NCBI RefSeq assembly: GCF_009674765.1
Contig: NZ_WKKF01000007.1
Location: forward strand, 83,885-147,884
DNA length: 64,000 nt
Direction: 5' to 3'
From: Metabacillus idriensis
GTDB taxonomy: Bacteria; Bacillota; Bacilli; Bacillales; Bacillaceae
In this document: piece after piece, positions 30,203 through 38,830 of the stretch
How the letters are laid out: each line of letters opens with the position of its first letter
Position numbering within the stretch: the stretch's first letter is position 1
The notes under the pieces: model-generated
What the model saw: the letters and a program-made list of their open reading frames with translations, nothing else
Databases searched by the model: none
Told to the model about the DNA's origin: nothing
Translations under genes and position numbers: made by a program

Positions 30203-31147
30203 TTATTTGACTGCTTTAACTTTCGGCAGTATTTTTTGAAGAGGAACATTATGCTGGATGTTCCATGTCAGCGTATTTTCCGGATCGTACTTTTCAAGGA
30301 ATTGAATGACTTCTTTTGTAATAGGAGTAGGAGTTGAGGCGCCGGCAGTGATTGCAACTCTTTTAACTCCTTCAAACCATTCAAGCTTCAGTTCGCTTAT
30401 ATCTGATACTCTGTAGGCTTTTGTTCCTGCTATTTCTTCAGAAACCTGTGCAAGCCGATTTGAGTTGTTGCTCTTTGGATCCCCAACGACAATCGTAAGG
30501 TCAGCATCTTTTGCCTGCTCTGCAACAGCTTCCTGCCGAACTTGGGTAGCCAGGCAAATCTCCTGATGATATTCTACATGCGGATATTTTTCTTTCACGC
30601 GCTCCATTATGTCATAAACATCCCATTGACTCATGGTCGTCTGATTGGTGACGACAATTTTATCGTTTTGGAAAGTAAGAGCATCAACATCTTCTTCTGT
30701 TTCCACTAAATGGACAATGTCAGGTGCTACCCCGACAGCTCCTTCAGGCTCAGGATGCGACTTTTTCCCAATGTAGATAACATGATATCCTAAAGCTTTT
30801 TTTTCACGAATTAAATCATGTGTTTTTGTCACATCAGGGCATGTGGCATCAAGCGTAATGAGACCTTTCTCTGAAGCGATTTTTCTGACTTCCGGAGAAA
30901 CACCGTGGGCTGTAAAAATAACGGTGCCGCTTTCTACTTGTTCAAGTATTTCCATGCGGTTGCTGCCATCCAATGTAATAATGCCTTCTTCTTCAAAAGC
31001 GTCAGTAACGTGTTTATTGTGAACAATCATGCCCAAAATATAAATAGGCCTTGGCAAAGTTTTATCTAAAGCGGCATTCTTTGCAATAACCATGGCATCA
31101 ACGACACCATAGCAATATCCCCGCGGTGCAATCTTAATAACTTCCAT
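30203..31147 (-). CDS. ispH: 4-hydroxy-3-methylbut-2-enyl diphosphate reductase IspH
   Basis: IspH catalyses the last step of the MEP pathway, reducing HMBPP to IPP and DMAPP with a [4Fe-4S] cluster. The 314-residue protein contains the cluster cysteines in [11 protein letters not shown] (residue 12 region), [12 protein letters not shown] (about 100) and the third cysteine in [14 protein letters not shown], with the catalytic glutamate motif in TNQTTMSQ context. The ATG at 31147 follows AGGAGGATCC. ispG, the preceding enzyme of the pathway, is encoded at 39266-40381 in this same window. Confidence 0.96.
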   Translation of the reverse strand: MEVIKIAPRGYCYGVVDAMVIAKNAALDKTLPRPIYILGMIVHNKHVTDAFEEEGIITLDGSNRMEILEQVESGTVIFTAHGVSPEVRKIASEKGLITLDATCPDVTKTHDLIREKKALGYHVIYIGKKSHPEPEGAVGVAPDIVHLVETEEDVDALTFQNDKIVVTNQTTMSQWDVYDIMERVKEKYPHVEYHQEICLATQVRQEAVAEQAKDADLTIVVGDPKSNNSNRLAQVSEEIAGTKAYRVSDISELKLEWFEGVKRVAITAGASTPTPITKEVIQFLEKYDPENTLTWNIQHNVPLQKILPKVKAVK

Positions 31148-31185
31148 TAAAGGATCCTCCTAGAGAGAAGTTCGAGAGAGAATAG

Positions 31186-31212
31186 AAAAAAGCCAAAGAA
31201 AGGCTTTTGGCT
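31186..31212 (-). terminator. Terminator of yqfQ on the minus strand
   Basis: On the minus strand a 7-bp stem (AGCCAAA / TTTGGCT) is followed by a run of T residues (complement of 31186-31190 and neighbours). It lies between yqfQ and ispH. Confidence 0.65.
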
Positions 31213-31266
31213 CTCGTAATCTCTTATTATTATAGCGGAGACTGCAGAAGAATACAAAGAAGAATG

Positions 31267-31950
31267 TCAGATATACAGCTTTGGAGCAGATGCGCCTTTT
31301 ACAGCTGGTGCTTTCACCTGTTCTTCATTTACGGCCTTCTTAGGCGAGCTGCTGACAGCTGTGTCTGCATCAGACGGTGCAGCACTTGAAACTTCAGCAG
31401 AGGTATTTTCTTCATTTGATTCTGTGCTTTCCTCGTCGCCCGAACCTCCGCCTTTTAATTCACTGTAAATTTTAATCATGGCAGGAAGGTTTCTGACCAG
31501 AGGCCCATATTGCTGAACCATAGGTGTGACTTGCTGAGCCATGCCCAGAACTTTTTGTACGTTTCCAAGCATGCTGGATAAATTGGCGGGATTGGTTATT
31601 CCCTGCAGACCCTGGGCTGCATTGGCAGCACTTGCGGCACCTTGGCCGCCCCCAGGAAGAAATCTTGAGAGAATTCCTTTAATGCCGCTTCCTCTTCCCA
31701 TTGCCTGCTGACCGAATTGCTGACCGAATTGCTGCGCGCCAAACGGCTGTCCGCCAAATCCCGGCTGTCCAAACTGCGATGAAAAGGGTCCCATTTGCTG
31801 TCCGAAAGGCTGGAAGGAACGAGGCGGTCCAAATCCCCTGGCTTGCTGATTTCCAAAAGGCTGGTTTGAAAACGGCTGACCGCCCATTTGCATTCTTTGA
31901 GGCTGGAAACCTCTAGAAGACATTGGAGGCATAGGTCTTTGCTGAAACAT
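31267..31950 (-). CDS. yqfQ: VrrA/YqfQ-family protein
   Basis: The 227-residue product is low-complexity: the N-terminal half is rich in glutamine, glycine, proline and phenylalanine (PFGNQQARGF, QQFGQQFGQQ), the middle has a conserved helical block (NPANLSSMLGNVQKVLGMAQ, then PMVQQYGPLVRNLPAMIKIY), and the tail is acidic and serine-rich. It matches the family of B. anthracis VrrA and B. subtilis YqfQ, of unknown function, whose gene contains a variable-number repeat in B. anthracis. The ATG at 31950 follows AGGAGG. It is divergent from cshB. Confidence 0.85.
   Translation of the reverse strand: MFQQRPMPPMSSRGFQPQRMQMGGQPFSNQPFGNQQARGFGPPRSFQPFGQQMGPFSSQFGQPGFGGQPFGAQQFGQQFGQQAMGRGSGIKGILSRFLPGGGQGAASAANAAQGLQGITNPANLSSMLGNVQKVLGMAQQVTPMVQQYGPLVRNLPAMIKIYSELKGGGSGDEESTESNEENTSAEVSSAAPSDADTAVSSSPKKAVNEEQVKAPAVKGASAPKLYI
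31707..31734 (-). repeat. 12-bp tandem repeat inside yqfQ
   Basis: Two exact copies of GCTGACCGAATT (31707-31718, 31719-31730) plus a partial third encode the FGQQ/QFGQ repeat. The 12-bp period equals that of the vrrA variable repeat used in B. anthracis typing. Confidence 0.75.
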
Positions 31951-32045
31951 GATGATCCTCCTTTTAAACTAACGCGTATACTACCTACACATTATGCAGA
32001 ATCAGCTTAAAAGGTTTGCGCGTCTGAAAGAATAGGCGGAATCGA

Positions 32046-32075
32046 TTGGAGTTTTTCTCATAAATCGTATATAAT
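32046..32075 (+). promoter_or_regulatory. Candidate promoter of cshB
   Basis: TTGGAG at 32046-32051 and TATAAT at 32070-32075 are 18 bases apart. If used, the mRNA would carry a leader of about 220 bases before the cshB start. The rest of the 350-base divergent region holds no gene or known repeat. Confidence 0.5.
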
Positions 32076-32300
32076 GTTTTGATGGACAACCGTGTCTTAT
32101 TTTTTGGCTGTTATTGCAAGGATTGTTGTACTTCGCAAAAAGAATAATTCCCTTCCTTTATTAGAACTGTGCTCTTTTCTTGTAAAGTGTAATAAATGAA
32201 ACCTTTTGCCGGGACAAACTTTCAGGTTAACACCCGAAAAACAGCAAGGTCTTAGAATAGAGCCTATATTATTAATTTACTCATCAAGGAGATGATGAAC

Positions 32301-33617
32301 ATGGAACAAACTAAGTTCACTCAGTTTCCATTTAAGCCTTTTATAATAGATGCTGTCAAAGCGCTGGGTTTTTATGAACCGACTGAAATACAAGCACGCT
32401 TATTCCCTTCACTATTAAAAGGGGAAACAGCTATAGGGCAATCACAAACAGGCACAGGGAAAACACATGCTTATTTATTGCCTCTCATTCAAAGGATTGA
32501 TCCCTCAAATAAAAACGTACAAGTTGTGATTACCGCCCCTACAAGAGAACTGGCCAATCAAATTTATCAGGATGCCTTGCATGTTCTTAAATTTGCACCG
32601 GAAAATGAAACAATTTCTGCAAAATGTTTTATTGGCGGAACTGACAAGCAGCGCACAATTGATAAACTGAAAAGCCAGCCTCAGCTTGTCATCGGAACGC
32701 CGGGAAGAATTAAGGATTTAATTGCTGAAAAAGCTCTTTTTGTTCATCAGGCAAAAGCATTAGTTGTTGATGAAGCAGATCTCATGCTTGATATGGGATT
32801 CATTGAAGACGTTGATAAAATTGGCGGAAATATGCCCGAAAAACTTCAAATCCTTGTTTTTTCAGCTACAATTCCTGAAAAATTAAAGCCTTTCTTGAAA
32901 AAATATATGGAAAACCCTAAATTTACTCACGTTGCTCCAAAGCAGGCAACAGCGAAAAAAATCAAGCACGTATTAGTGCCTTTGCGACACCGTAATAAAA
33001 CAAATCTTTTATTTGAAATGCTGAAAAACTACAACCCTTATTTAGCTATTGTTTTTACTAACACAAAGAAAAAAGCAGATGAGGTAGCGGACGGACTGAT
33101 TGCTAAAGGTTTTAAAGTCGGCCGCATTCACGGCGATCTATCGCCAAGAGACCGCAAAAAAATGATGAAGCAAATTAATGATCTGGATTATCAGTATGTT
33201 GTAGCAACAGATCTTGCTTCAAGAGGCATTGATATTGACGGAGTAAGCCACGTCATTAATTTTGAGCTCCCAAGTGATCTTGATTTTTATATTCACCGTG
33301 TGGGACGTACAGGACGCGCAGATTATTCCGGTATTGCAGCAACGATCTATGAGCCGGCTAATGAAGATGCGTTAATTACCCTTGAAAAATTAGGGATTGA
33401 ATTTGAAAATCAGGATCTCGTAAACGGCGAGTGGAAAAAAGTCGAGGACCGCAAACGCAGACAAAAACGCGTAAGACCTTCAGACGGCGTCGATCAGATG
33501 GCAAAAAGCAAGGTTAGAAAACCAAAAAGTGTAAAACCCGGATACAAAAAGAAACTGACGAGAGAAATGGACGAAATTAAAAAACGTCAAAGAAGATTGA
33601 ATCAAAAGCGCAAGTAG
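32301..33617 (+). CDS. cshB: DEAD-box RNA helicase CshB
   Basis: CshB is an ATP-dependent RNA helicase linked to cold adaptation, mRNA turnover and ribosome assembly. The 438-residue protein has the Q motif, Walker [14 protein letters not shown] (about 45), [21 protein letters not shown], the SAT motif VFSATIP, and the second RecA-like domain with [13 protein letters not shown] and HRVGRTGRA, ending in a basic tail. The ATG at 32301 lies nine bases after AAGGAG; two upstream ATG codons at 32292 and 32295 are too close to that site. nfo follows after 11 bases. Confidence 0.96.
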   Translation: MEQTKFTQFPFKPFIIDAVKALGFYEPTEIQARLFPSLLKGETAIGQSQTGTGKTHAYLLPLIQRIDPSNKNVQVVITAPTRELANQIYQDALHVLKFAPENETISAKCFIGGTDKQRTIDKLKSQPQLVIGTPGRIKDLIAEKALFVHQAKALVVDEADLMLDMGFIEDVDKIGGNMPEKLQILVFSATIPEKLKPFLKKYMENPKFTHVAPKQATAKKIKHVLVPLRHRNKTNLLFEMLKNYNPYLAIVFTNTKKKADEVADGLIAKGFKVGRIHGDLSPRDRKKMMKQINDLDYQYVVATDLASRGIDIDGVSHVINFELPSDLDFYIHRVGRTGRADYSGIAATIYEPANEDALITLEKLGIEFENQDLVNGEWKKVEDRKRRQKRVRPSDGVDQMAKSKVRKPKSVKPGYKKKLTREMDEIKKRQRRLNQKRK

Positions 33618-33628
33618 GAGGAGAAGAG

Positions 33629-34525
33629 ATGCTGAAAATAGGATCACATGTATCAATGAGCGGGAAAAAGATGCTGCTTGCTGCAAGTGAGGAAGCAGTA
33701 TCTTACGGTGCGAATACGTTCATGATCTATACTGGAGCACCTCAGAATACTAGACGAAAAAAAATTGAAGAGCTGAATATTGAAGCCGGTCAGGCCCATA
33801 TGCGGGAAAATGGAATAGTTGATATAGTTGTTCATGCACCTTATATCATCAATATCGGCAATACCACAAACCCTGCAACCTTTGAACTTGGCGTGCAATT
33901 TTTACGGTCTGAAATGGACAGGTCGCATGCTCTTGGAGCAAAACAAATTGTCCTGCATCCAGGTGCTCATGTTGGAGCGGGTTCTGAAATAGGCATAAAA
34001 AAAATCATTGAAGGACTCAATGAAGTTCTAGATAGAGAAGAACATGTTCAAATCGCTCTTGAGACAATGGCCGGAAAAGGCTCTGAGTGCGGCCGTTCAT
34101 TTGAAGAACTTGCACAGATTATTGAGGGTGTCACTCATAATGAGCACCTTTCAGTTTGCTTTGATACGTGCCATACACATGATGCCGGATATGATATTAT
34201 TAATGATTTTGATGGTGTCCTGCAGCAATTTGATTCTGTTATCGGACTGGACAGGCTGAAGGTGCTTCACATTAATGACAGCAAAAATATCTCTGGAGCC
34301 CGCAAGGACCGCCATGAGAACATCGGATTTGGCCATATCGGATTTAAGGCATTAAATAACATCGTTCATCATCCTGAGCTTGCAGATGTGCCAAAAATTC
34401 TTGAAACTCCATATGTAGGTGAAGATAAAAAAGATAAAAAACCGCCATATCAATTTGAGATTGATATGCTGCGCGGGAAAGAATTCAATCCTGATCTTTT
34501 GAACCTAATCCGCAATCAGGCATAA
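33629..34525 (+). CDS. nfo: Endonuclease IV
   Basis: Nfo is an AP endonuclease of base-excision repair that cuts 5' to abasic sites; in B. subtilis it protects spore DNA. The 298-residue TIM-barrel protein shows metal-binding motifs [47 protein letters not shown] and VLHINDSK, then [12 protein letters not shown]. The ATG at 33629 follows AGGAGGAG. It forms a two-gene unit with cshB. Its stop codon TAA coincides with the 5' end of a family A repeat. Confidence 0.96.
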   Translation: MLKIGSHVSMSGKKMLLAASEEAVSYGANTFMIYTGAPQNTRRKKIEELNIEAGQAHMRENGIVDIVVHAPYIINIGNTTNPATFELGVQFLRSEMDRSHALGAKQIVLHPGAHVGAGSEIGIKKIIEGLNEVLDREEHVQIALETMAGKGSECGRSFEELAQIIEGVTHNEHLSVCFDTCHTHDAGYDIINDFDGVLQQFDSVIGLDRLKVLHINDSKNISGARKDRHENIGFGHIGFKALNNIVHHPELADVPKILETPYVGEDKKDKKPPYQFEIDMLRGKEFNPDLLNLIRNQA

Positions 34526-34606
34526 GTAAAGCGCAAGCGCCCGTTCTGGCCGAGTAGTCAGGCGACTCCGCTTGCCTTCGAAGCGCAAAATTTTATACTT
34601 TCTTAC
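34522..34606 (+). repeat. Family A repeat, short copy 3 without the central hairpin
   Basis: The element reads ATAAGTAAAGCGCAAGCGCC, CGTTCTGGCCGAGTAG, CGACTCCGCTTGCCTTCG, and the tail GCGCAAAATTTTATACTTTC. It equals copy 2 with the segment between the two CCGTT sites removed, so the whole hairpin part is absent. It lies on the same strand as nfo, starting at its stop codon, and before a terminator. The remaining inverted repeat GGCGACTCCGCTTGCC could fold. Confidence 0.85.
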
Positions 34607-34618
34607 AACTAAAAAAAG

Positions 34619-34650
34619 AAAGCTGTCGGAGCAAATCGACAGCTTTTTAT
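34619..34650. terminator. Bidirectional terminator between nfo and yqfT
   Basis: A 10-bp stem (AAAGCTGTCG / CGACAGCTTT) has A-rich sequence on the left and T-rich sequence on the right. It overlaps the last codon of the convergent small gene yqfT. Confidence 0.85.
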
Positions 34651-34901
34651 CCTATAAATTGCTGAAACAATTGGTTCACTTGCTGCGCTGTGGCAGGCGA
34701 AGTAATGGCAGCTACCTTTTTTAATAGGCGGATTCGCTCAGCATCATCAAAAATATTAATGTTTTTGCCCCGGATGATTCTTACGATTTGCTGAGCCTGG
34801 GTTCTGTCAATGGCAAGGCTGTTCTGCTTAGCAAGCTGAAGCAATCCATCAGCATCCAATGAGTTGAGTTTCTGGTTGACAATCTTTTGAAATAGTATCA
34901 C
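34647..34901 (-). CDS. yqfT: YqfT-family small protein (DUF2624)
   Basis: The product is 84 residues, helical, with conserved-looking parts LLQLAKQNSLAIDRTQAQ and VRIIRGKNINIFDDAERIRL. Position between nfo and yqfU and the length match the B. subtilis YqfT family of unknown function. The GTG at 34901 is taken because it lies seven bases after AGGAGGT; an ATG at 34907 is only one to two bases from that site. No membrane segment or catalytic motif is visible. Confidence 0.78.
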   Translation of the reverse strand: MILFQKIVNQKLNSLDADGLLQLAKQNSLAIDRTQAQQIVRIIRGKNINIFDDAERIRLLKKVAAITSPATAQQVNQLFQQFIG

Positions 34902-34987
34902 GTACATACCTCCTTCACCATTCAATGTATGGTGAAGTTTTAGGAAAAGTGCCTAATTTATTATAAAAAGATAGGGGGATTATTCAT

Positions 34988-35869
34988 ATGACAAAAAAAC
35001 AGCATAAAAAAGAAAGTACTGGGCGACTGATCACAAGACTGATTTTGATCATTATTGGTGCAGCGCTGGCAGCTGTCTCGATTGAGCTGTTCCTTATCCC
35101 CAATCAGATTATTGACGGAGGGATTATCGGGATCTCGCTTATCGTTGATCACATTACACCAGACAGTCTGTCATTTATCAATTTCGGAACACTGGTCGTC
35201 ATTTTGAATTTGCCTTTCATGTATTACGGCTATAAGCAAATTGGGAAAACGTTTATGATCTCCTCTATTTTCGGGATTGTCTTTCTCGCAATCATCGAGA
35301 GTATGCTGCATCATGTCGAAGCCTTTACAGCGGAGCCGATTTTGGCTACTGTATTTGGAGGTTTAATTCTTGGGGTAGGTGTAGGATTGGTCATACGAAA
35401 CGGCGGTTCAATGGACGGAACTGAAATTTTAGGCATTTTACTTACTAAAAAGCTGCCGTTTTCAGTAGGAGAATTTGTGATGTTTATTAACATATTCATT
35501 TTTGCCTGGGCAGCATTTGTTTTCGGTGCAGAGCAAGCTATGTATTCGGTCATGGCTTACTATATTGCTTTTAAAACGATTGATACTGTTATACAGGGAT
35601 TAGACGAAACTAAGGCAGTAATTATTGTTTCTGATTACTACGAAGATGTATCAGACACCATTCTTCAAAGGCTTGGGCGCGGCACCACAAAATTAAAAGG
35701 CAAAGGCGGATATACCGATGATGAAAAAGAAGTCATCTATGTCGTTGTAACAAGGCTTGAAGTAACGAAGCTTAAATCGATTGTCCATGAAATTGATACA
35801 AATGCCTTTATTACAATAATGAATACCCAAGAAACAAAAGGGACGAATTTTAAGTCAGCGATACATTAA
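34988..35869 (+). CDS. yqfU: YitT-family membrane protein (YqfU)
   Basis: The 293-residue product has about five transmembrane helices in the first 190 residues (DUF161, YitT family), with the motif [16 protein letters not shown], and a C-terminal cytosolic DUF2179 domain ([20 protein letters not shown] and [17 protein letters not shown]). The family's substrate or role is unknown. The ATG at 34988 follows ATAGGGGG. It is a single gene between a divergent small gene and the zinc operon. Confidence 0.9.
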   Translation: MTKKQHKKESTGRLITRLILIIIGAALAAVSIELFLIPNQIIDGGIIGISLIVDHITPDSLSFINFGTLVVILNLPFMYYGYKQIGKTFMISSIFGIVFLAIIESMLHHVEAFTAEPILATVFGGLILGVGVGLVIRNGGSMDGTEILGILLTKKLPFSVGEFVMFINIFIFAWAAFVFGAEQAMYSVMAYYIAFKTIDTVIQGLDETKAVIIVSDYYEDVSDTILQRLGRGTTKLKGKGGYTDDEKEVIYVVVTRLEVTKLKSIVHEIDTNAFITIMNTQETKGTNFKSAIH

Positions 35870-35895
35870 TTTCTTAATAGATCAAAACAAGTTTC

Positions 35896-35924
35896 TTGCT
35901 CTTTTTAGTACAATCTTGTATAAT
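35896..35924 (+). promoter_or_regulatory. Sigma-A promoter ahead of the zinc operon
   Basis: TTGCTC at 35896-35901 and TATAAT at 35919-35924 are 17 bases apart. The predicted start near 35931 lies only a few bases before a terminator stem, an unusual order. Confidence 0.7.
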
Positions 35925-35933
35925 CTCTATGTT

Positions 35934-35966
35934 AAAGATCAGACATTGGTTTCTGATCTTTTTTTA
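35934..35966 (+). terminator. Terminator or attenuator before znuC
   Basis: A 10-bp perfect stem (AAAGATCAGA / TCTGATCTTT, 35934-35943 and 35952-35961) with a CATTGGTT loop runs into T residues. It may end yqfU transcripts, or act as an attenuator for the promoter directly upstream. Confidence 0.85.
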
Positions 35967-35979
35967 CGATTTTAAATCG
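35967..35979 (+). promoter_or_regulatory. 13-bp palindrome before znuC, possible Zur-type operator
   Basis: CGATTTTAAATCG is a 6-1-6 inverted repeat located about 30 bases before the znuC start. It has the A+T-rich, CGATTT/AAATCG half-site look of Fur-family operators, but it does not match the B. subtilis Zur box (TCGTAATNATTACGA) well, and it lies downstream of the promoter. It is only a candidate. Confidence 0.35.
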
Positions 35980-36009
35980 GAACCATTCTTAAACTAGAAG
36001 GTGAAATTA

Positions 36010-36783
36010 ATGAATCAGCCTATTATTGATATCCGTCATTTATCATTCACATATGACCGCACTAAAGTGCTTGAAGATGTTCATTTTAAGGTAAGAGAGG
36101 GTGACTTCCTGGGACTCGTCGGACCAAACGGTTCTGGAAAGACAACCCTGCTGAAATGTCTTCTCGGTCTATTAAAGCCCGATGCGGGAGAGATTTTTCT
36201 TTTCGGAGAAGATATCCGCAAATTTAAAGAGTGGCACAAAATTGGATTTGTTTCCCAAAAAGCAAACAGTTTTAATACAGGCTTTCCGGCATCTGTATAC
36301 GAAGTAGTTGCGAGCGGACTGACATCTAAATTAGGTTTGTTTAAAATGCTGAAACCGGCCCATCATGAAAAAGTAAAAGCTGCAATTAAGGCTGTCGGTT
36401 TAGAACAGCTGTCAAAACGGAATATCGGTGAACTTTCAGGCGGCCAGCAGCAGCGGACATTCATTGCAAGGGCGCTTGTAAGTGACCCGAAATTGCTCAT
36501 CCTTGATGAGCCGACAGTCGGAGTTGATGCTCAAACAGTTCAGAGTTTCTACGAAATGCTGAAAAATTTAAACACTGAAATGGGAATTACTTTGATTCTT
36601 GTCACACATGATGTAGGGACCATCACAGATAAAGTAACTCACGTAGCCTGTTTAAATAAACATTTGCATTTCCACGGAAATACACAGGAATTCGAAAGCC
36701 TGCAGAACTCTGATATGTCTGACTTTTATGGTCATTCTGTTCATGTATTAACTCACGATCACCATGATCATGGGGGAAGATAA
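36010..36783 (+). CDS. znuC: Zinc/manganese-type ABC transporter ATP-binding protein
   Basis: This is the ATPase of a metal-ion ABC importer, 257 residues. It has Walker A GPNGSGKTTLLKCLL (about 38-52), the Q-loop VSQKAN, the ABC signature [15 protein letters not shown], Walker B LLILDEPTVGVD and the switch histidine VTHDVG; the tail is histidine-rich (HSVHVLTHDHHDHGGR), common in metal transporters. The ATG at 36010 follows AAGGTGA; GTG at 36001 overlaps that site. It is followed by the permease and Zur, so zinc is the likely substrate. No substrate-binding protein gene is in the window. Confidence 0.9.
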   Translation: MNQPIIDIRHLSFTYDRTKVLEDVHFKVREGDFLGLVGPNGSGKTTLLKCLLGLLKPDAGEIFLFGEDIRKFKEWHKIGFVSQKANSFNTGFPASVYEVVASGLTSKLGLFKMLKPAHHEKVKAAIKAVGLEQLSKRNIGELSGGQQQRTFIARALVSDPKLLILDEPTVGVDAQTVQSFYEMLKNLNTEMGITLILVTHDVGTITDKVTHVACLNKHLHFHGNTQEFESLQNSDMSDFYGHSVHVLTHDHHDHGGR

Positions 36784-36784
36784 A

Positions 36785-37621
36785 ATGATAAATAGTATCC
36801 TTAATTATGAATTTTTACAAAATGCATTTTTGGCAGGAATTCTCATCGGACTGATTGCACCTCTTCTCGGTGTTTTTGTTGTCGTAAGAAGACTTTCTTT
36901 AATAGCGGATGCACTTAGTCATGTGACTTTGGCTGGGATTGCAGCGAGCTTGCTTCTTGAGAAAAAAGTGCTTGGCATGTCAGGGCTCAATCCAATTTAT
37001 TTAGGGATGGGCTTTTCTGTGGCAGGGTCTTTGTTTATTGAAAAGCTGAGAGCTGTCTATAAGCATTTTCAGGAGCTTGCCATTCCGATTATCCTTTCAG
37101 CCGGAGTAGGATTGAGCGTGATTTTTATATCACTTGCGGATGGATTTAATACGGATTTATTTAATTATCTTTTCGGAAGTGTCAGTGCAGTAACGAGAAC
37201 GGATTTATGGGTGATCACTGCCATTTCAGTGTTTGTTCTCATTGTCGTTTTTGCGTTATTTAAAGAACTGTTTTTGCTGTCATTCGATGAGGAACACGCT
37301 GCAGCATCAGGCATCCATTCTAAGTGGATTCACTTTATTTTTATTTTAACGGTTGCTCTTGTCATTGCTGCTTCTATGAGAATCGTCGGCATATTATTAG
37401 TATCTTCTCTAATGACTCTGCCGGTTGCAGCAAGTATTCGAATTGCAAAAGGGTTTAAACAGGCAATATTCTTTTCTGTACTCTTTGGAGAAATCTCTGT
37501 TATTATTGGATTAGTGCTGGCTTATCAATTAGATCTAGCTCCAGGAGGAACGATTGTTATGCTTTCAGTCGTCATCCTGATACTGTCGATACTATGGACC
37601 AAAATAAAAAGGGGTCAGTAA
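36785..37621 (+). CDS. znuB: Zinc/manganese-type ABC transporter permease
   Basis: This is the membrane subunit of the metal importer (ABC-3 family), 278 residues with about eight membrane helices. It shows [20 protein letters not shown] and [13 protein letters not shown] near the N terminus, characteristic of ZnuB/MntC-type permeases, and the [21 protein letters not shown] segment. The ATG at 36785 lies one base after the znuC stop with GGGGGA upstream. zur starts one base after its stop, so the three genes are one transcript. Confidence 0.92.
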   Translation: MINSILNYEFLQNAFLAGILIGLIAPLLGVFVVVRRLSLIADALSHVTLAGIAASLLLEKKVLGMSGLNPIYLGMGFSVAGSLFIEKLRAVYKHFQELAIPIILSAGVGLSVIFISLADGFNTDLFNYLFGSVSAVTRTDLWVITAISVFVLIVVFALFKELFLLSFDEEHAAASGIHSKWIHFIFILTVALVIAASMRIVGILLVSSLMTLPVAASIRIAKGFKQAIFFSVLFGEISVIIGLVLAYQLDLAPGGTIVMLSVVILILSILWTKIKRGQ

Positions 37622-37622
37622 G

Positions 37623-38045
37623 ATGAATGTTCAAGAAGCTCTTCTTCTTATGAAGGAAAAAGGATATAAGTACACAAGCAAGCGCGAAGAAATGCTTGAA
37701 TTATTCGCGCAGTCAAATAAATATTTAACAGCAAGAGATGTTCTTGAAAAAATGAAATCGGATTATCCGGGATTAAGCTTTGATACCATTTACCGCAATC
37801 TTTCTTTGTTTGCCGAAATGGGCATACTGGAAACAACAGAACTGTCAGGGGAAAAACATTTTCGATTTTTATGCGGAACGAAGCATCATCACCATCATTT
37901 CATTTGCATGAATTGCGGGAAGACGAAAGAAATTGCTTCTTGCCCTATGGAAAAATTGAAAGAGAATTTAAGCGGGTATGAAATCAGCGGACATAAATTT
38001 GAGATATACGGCACTTGTCCTGAGTGCCATGAACATACCGTGTAA
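37623..38045 (+). CDS. zur: Zinc uptake regulator Zur (Fur family)
   Basis: The 140-residue protein is a Fur-family metalloregulator: N-terminal winged helix ([20 protein letters not shown] and [15 protein letters not shown]), then a metal-binding C-terminal half with the histidine run in [14 protein letters not shown] and two CxxC pairs (CMNC, CPEC) for a structural zinc. In B. subtilis the gene at this position (yqfV) is Zur, and its coupling to a znu-type transporter supports zinc rather than iron or peroxide sensing. The histidine run is natural for this family. A bidirectional terminator follows. Confidence 0.92.
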   Translation: MNVQEALLLMKEKGYKYTSKREEMLELFAQSNKYLTARDVLEKMKSDYPGLSFDTIYRNLSLFAEMGILETTELSGEKHFRFLCGTKHHHHHFICMNCGKTKEIASCPMEKLKENLSGYEISGHKFEIYGTCPECHEHTV

Positions 38046-38052
38046 TCACAGT

Positions 38053-38089
38053 ACAAAAAAGCTTGCGAAGTTTCGCAAGCTTTTTTGTG
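38053..38089. terminator. Bidirectional terminator between zur and yqfW
   Basis: A 15-bp stem (AAAAAAGCTTGCGAA / TTCGCAAGCTTTTTT) with a 2-base spacer serves both convergent genes. Confidence 0.9.
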
Positions 38090-38099
38090 TCTATTAGTG

Positions 38100-38684
38100 T
38101 TAGCGTAAAACGGGAAGTGTGTTTATTTTGTAGGAATTTACCCATTCTCTCGCTTCAAGCCAATTATTTACACGGATGACCCCACTAGGAATGGGATCCT
38201 GATTGTATGGAGTATCAAACAATATAACAGGAATGTTAAATTCCTCGCTGATCATACAGGCATTATCATGCTTGTCCTCAAAAAAGACGTCAATTTTGTT
38301 TTCACGGACCGCACCTAGTTTATCATGCGTTCCAATCAGGTCAATTTGATGATAAAATAATTCATTGCGCTTAAACCAGTCAAATGTCACATCGCGCAAA
38401 TGACTTCTGCGCGCACTGATAAATAGGAGTTTATGGGTCTTCTTCCATTCATCAAGCACTAACTTTGCATCGATCGCCATAGGTGCATCTTTGTATATTA
38501 GCGGTTCTTGCTCATCCATCCACTTCCAGAAATCCGCTTCTGAAATGTTAAGTAATTTAGTCAGGTCATATTCCTTCATATCATCAAGCGTAATGTTTAT
38601 GCCAAATGATTTGTTTAAATATGGAACGAATGTTTCAGGTGAAGTAACGGTTCCATCAATATCAATCCCTAATCGCAGCATCAT
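38100..38684 (-). CDS. yqfW: HAD-superfamily nucleotidase-like protein YqfW
   Basis: The 194-residue product belongs to the HAD superfamily, 5'(3')-deoxyribonucleotidase-like branch. The first motif GIDIDGTVTSP near residue 7 carries the nucleophile and general acid aspartates; motif II is LFISARRSH and the late motif is IDVFFEDKHDNA. Substrate is unknown. Two ATG codons are adjacent at 38684 and 38681; either may be used, with GGGAGAGAG upstream. It matches the gene after zur in B. subtilis. Confidence 0.85.
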   Translation of the reverse strand: MMLRLGIDIDGTVTSPETFVPYLNKSFGINITLDDMKEYDLTKLLNISEADFWKWMDEQEPLIYKDAPMAIDAKLVLDEWKKTHKLLFISARRSHLRDVTFDWFKRNELFYHQIDLIGTHDKLGAVRENKIDVFFEDKHDNACMISEEFNIPVILFDTPYNQDPIPSGVIRVNNWLEAREWVNSYKINTLPVLR

Positions 38685-38830
38685 GCACTCTCTCCCTTGC
38701 TGTCTGAACTATACTAGTTAGTGTATCATAATCCGTTCTTACAATCACAGTAATCTTTAACAGTTATATGGAAAGGTTGTGCGGTTCATACTATAAATGT
38801 TCCTTTACTATATGAATGGAGGGATCACGC

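Noticed and set aside
37884-37900. Run of histidine codons in zur that might look like a cloning tag
   Set aside because: Histidine-rich stretches before the first CxxC are natural in Fur-family regulators and here they form part of the metal site; nothing else suggests a vector origin.
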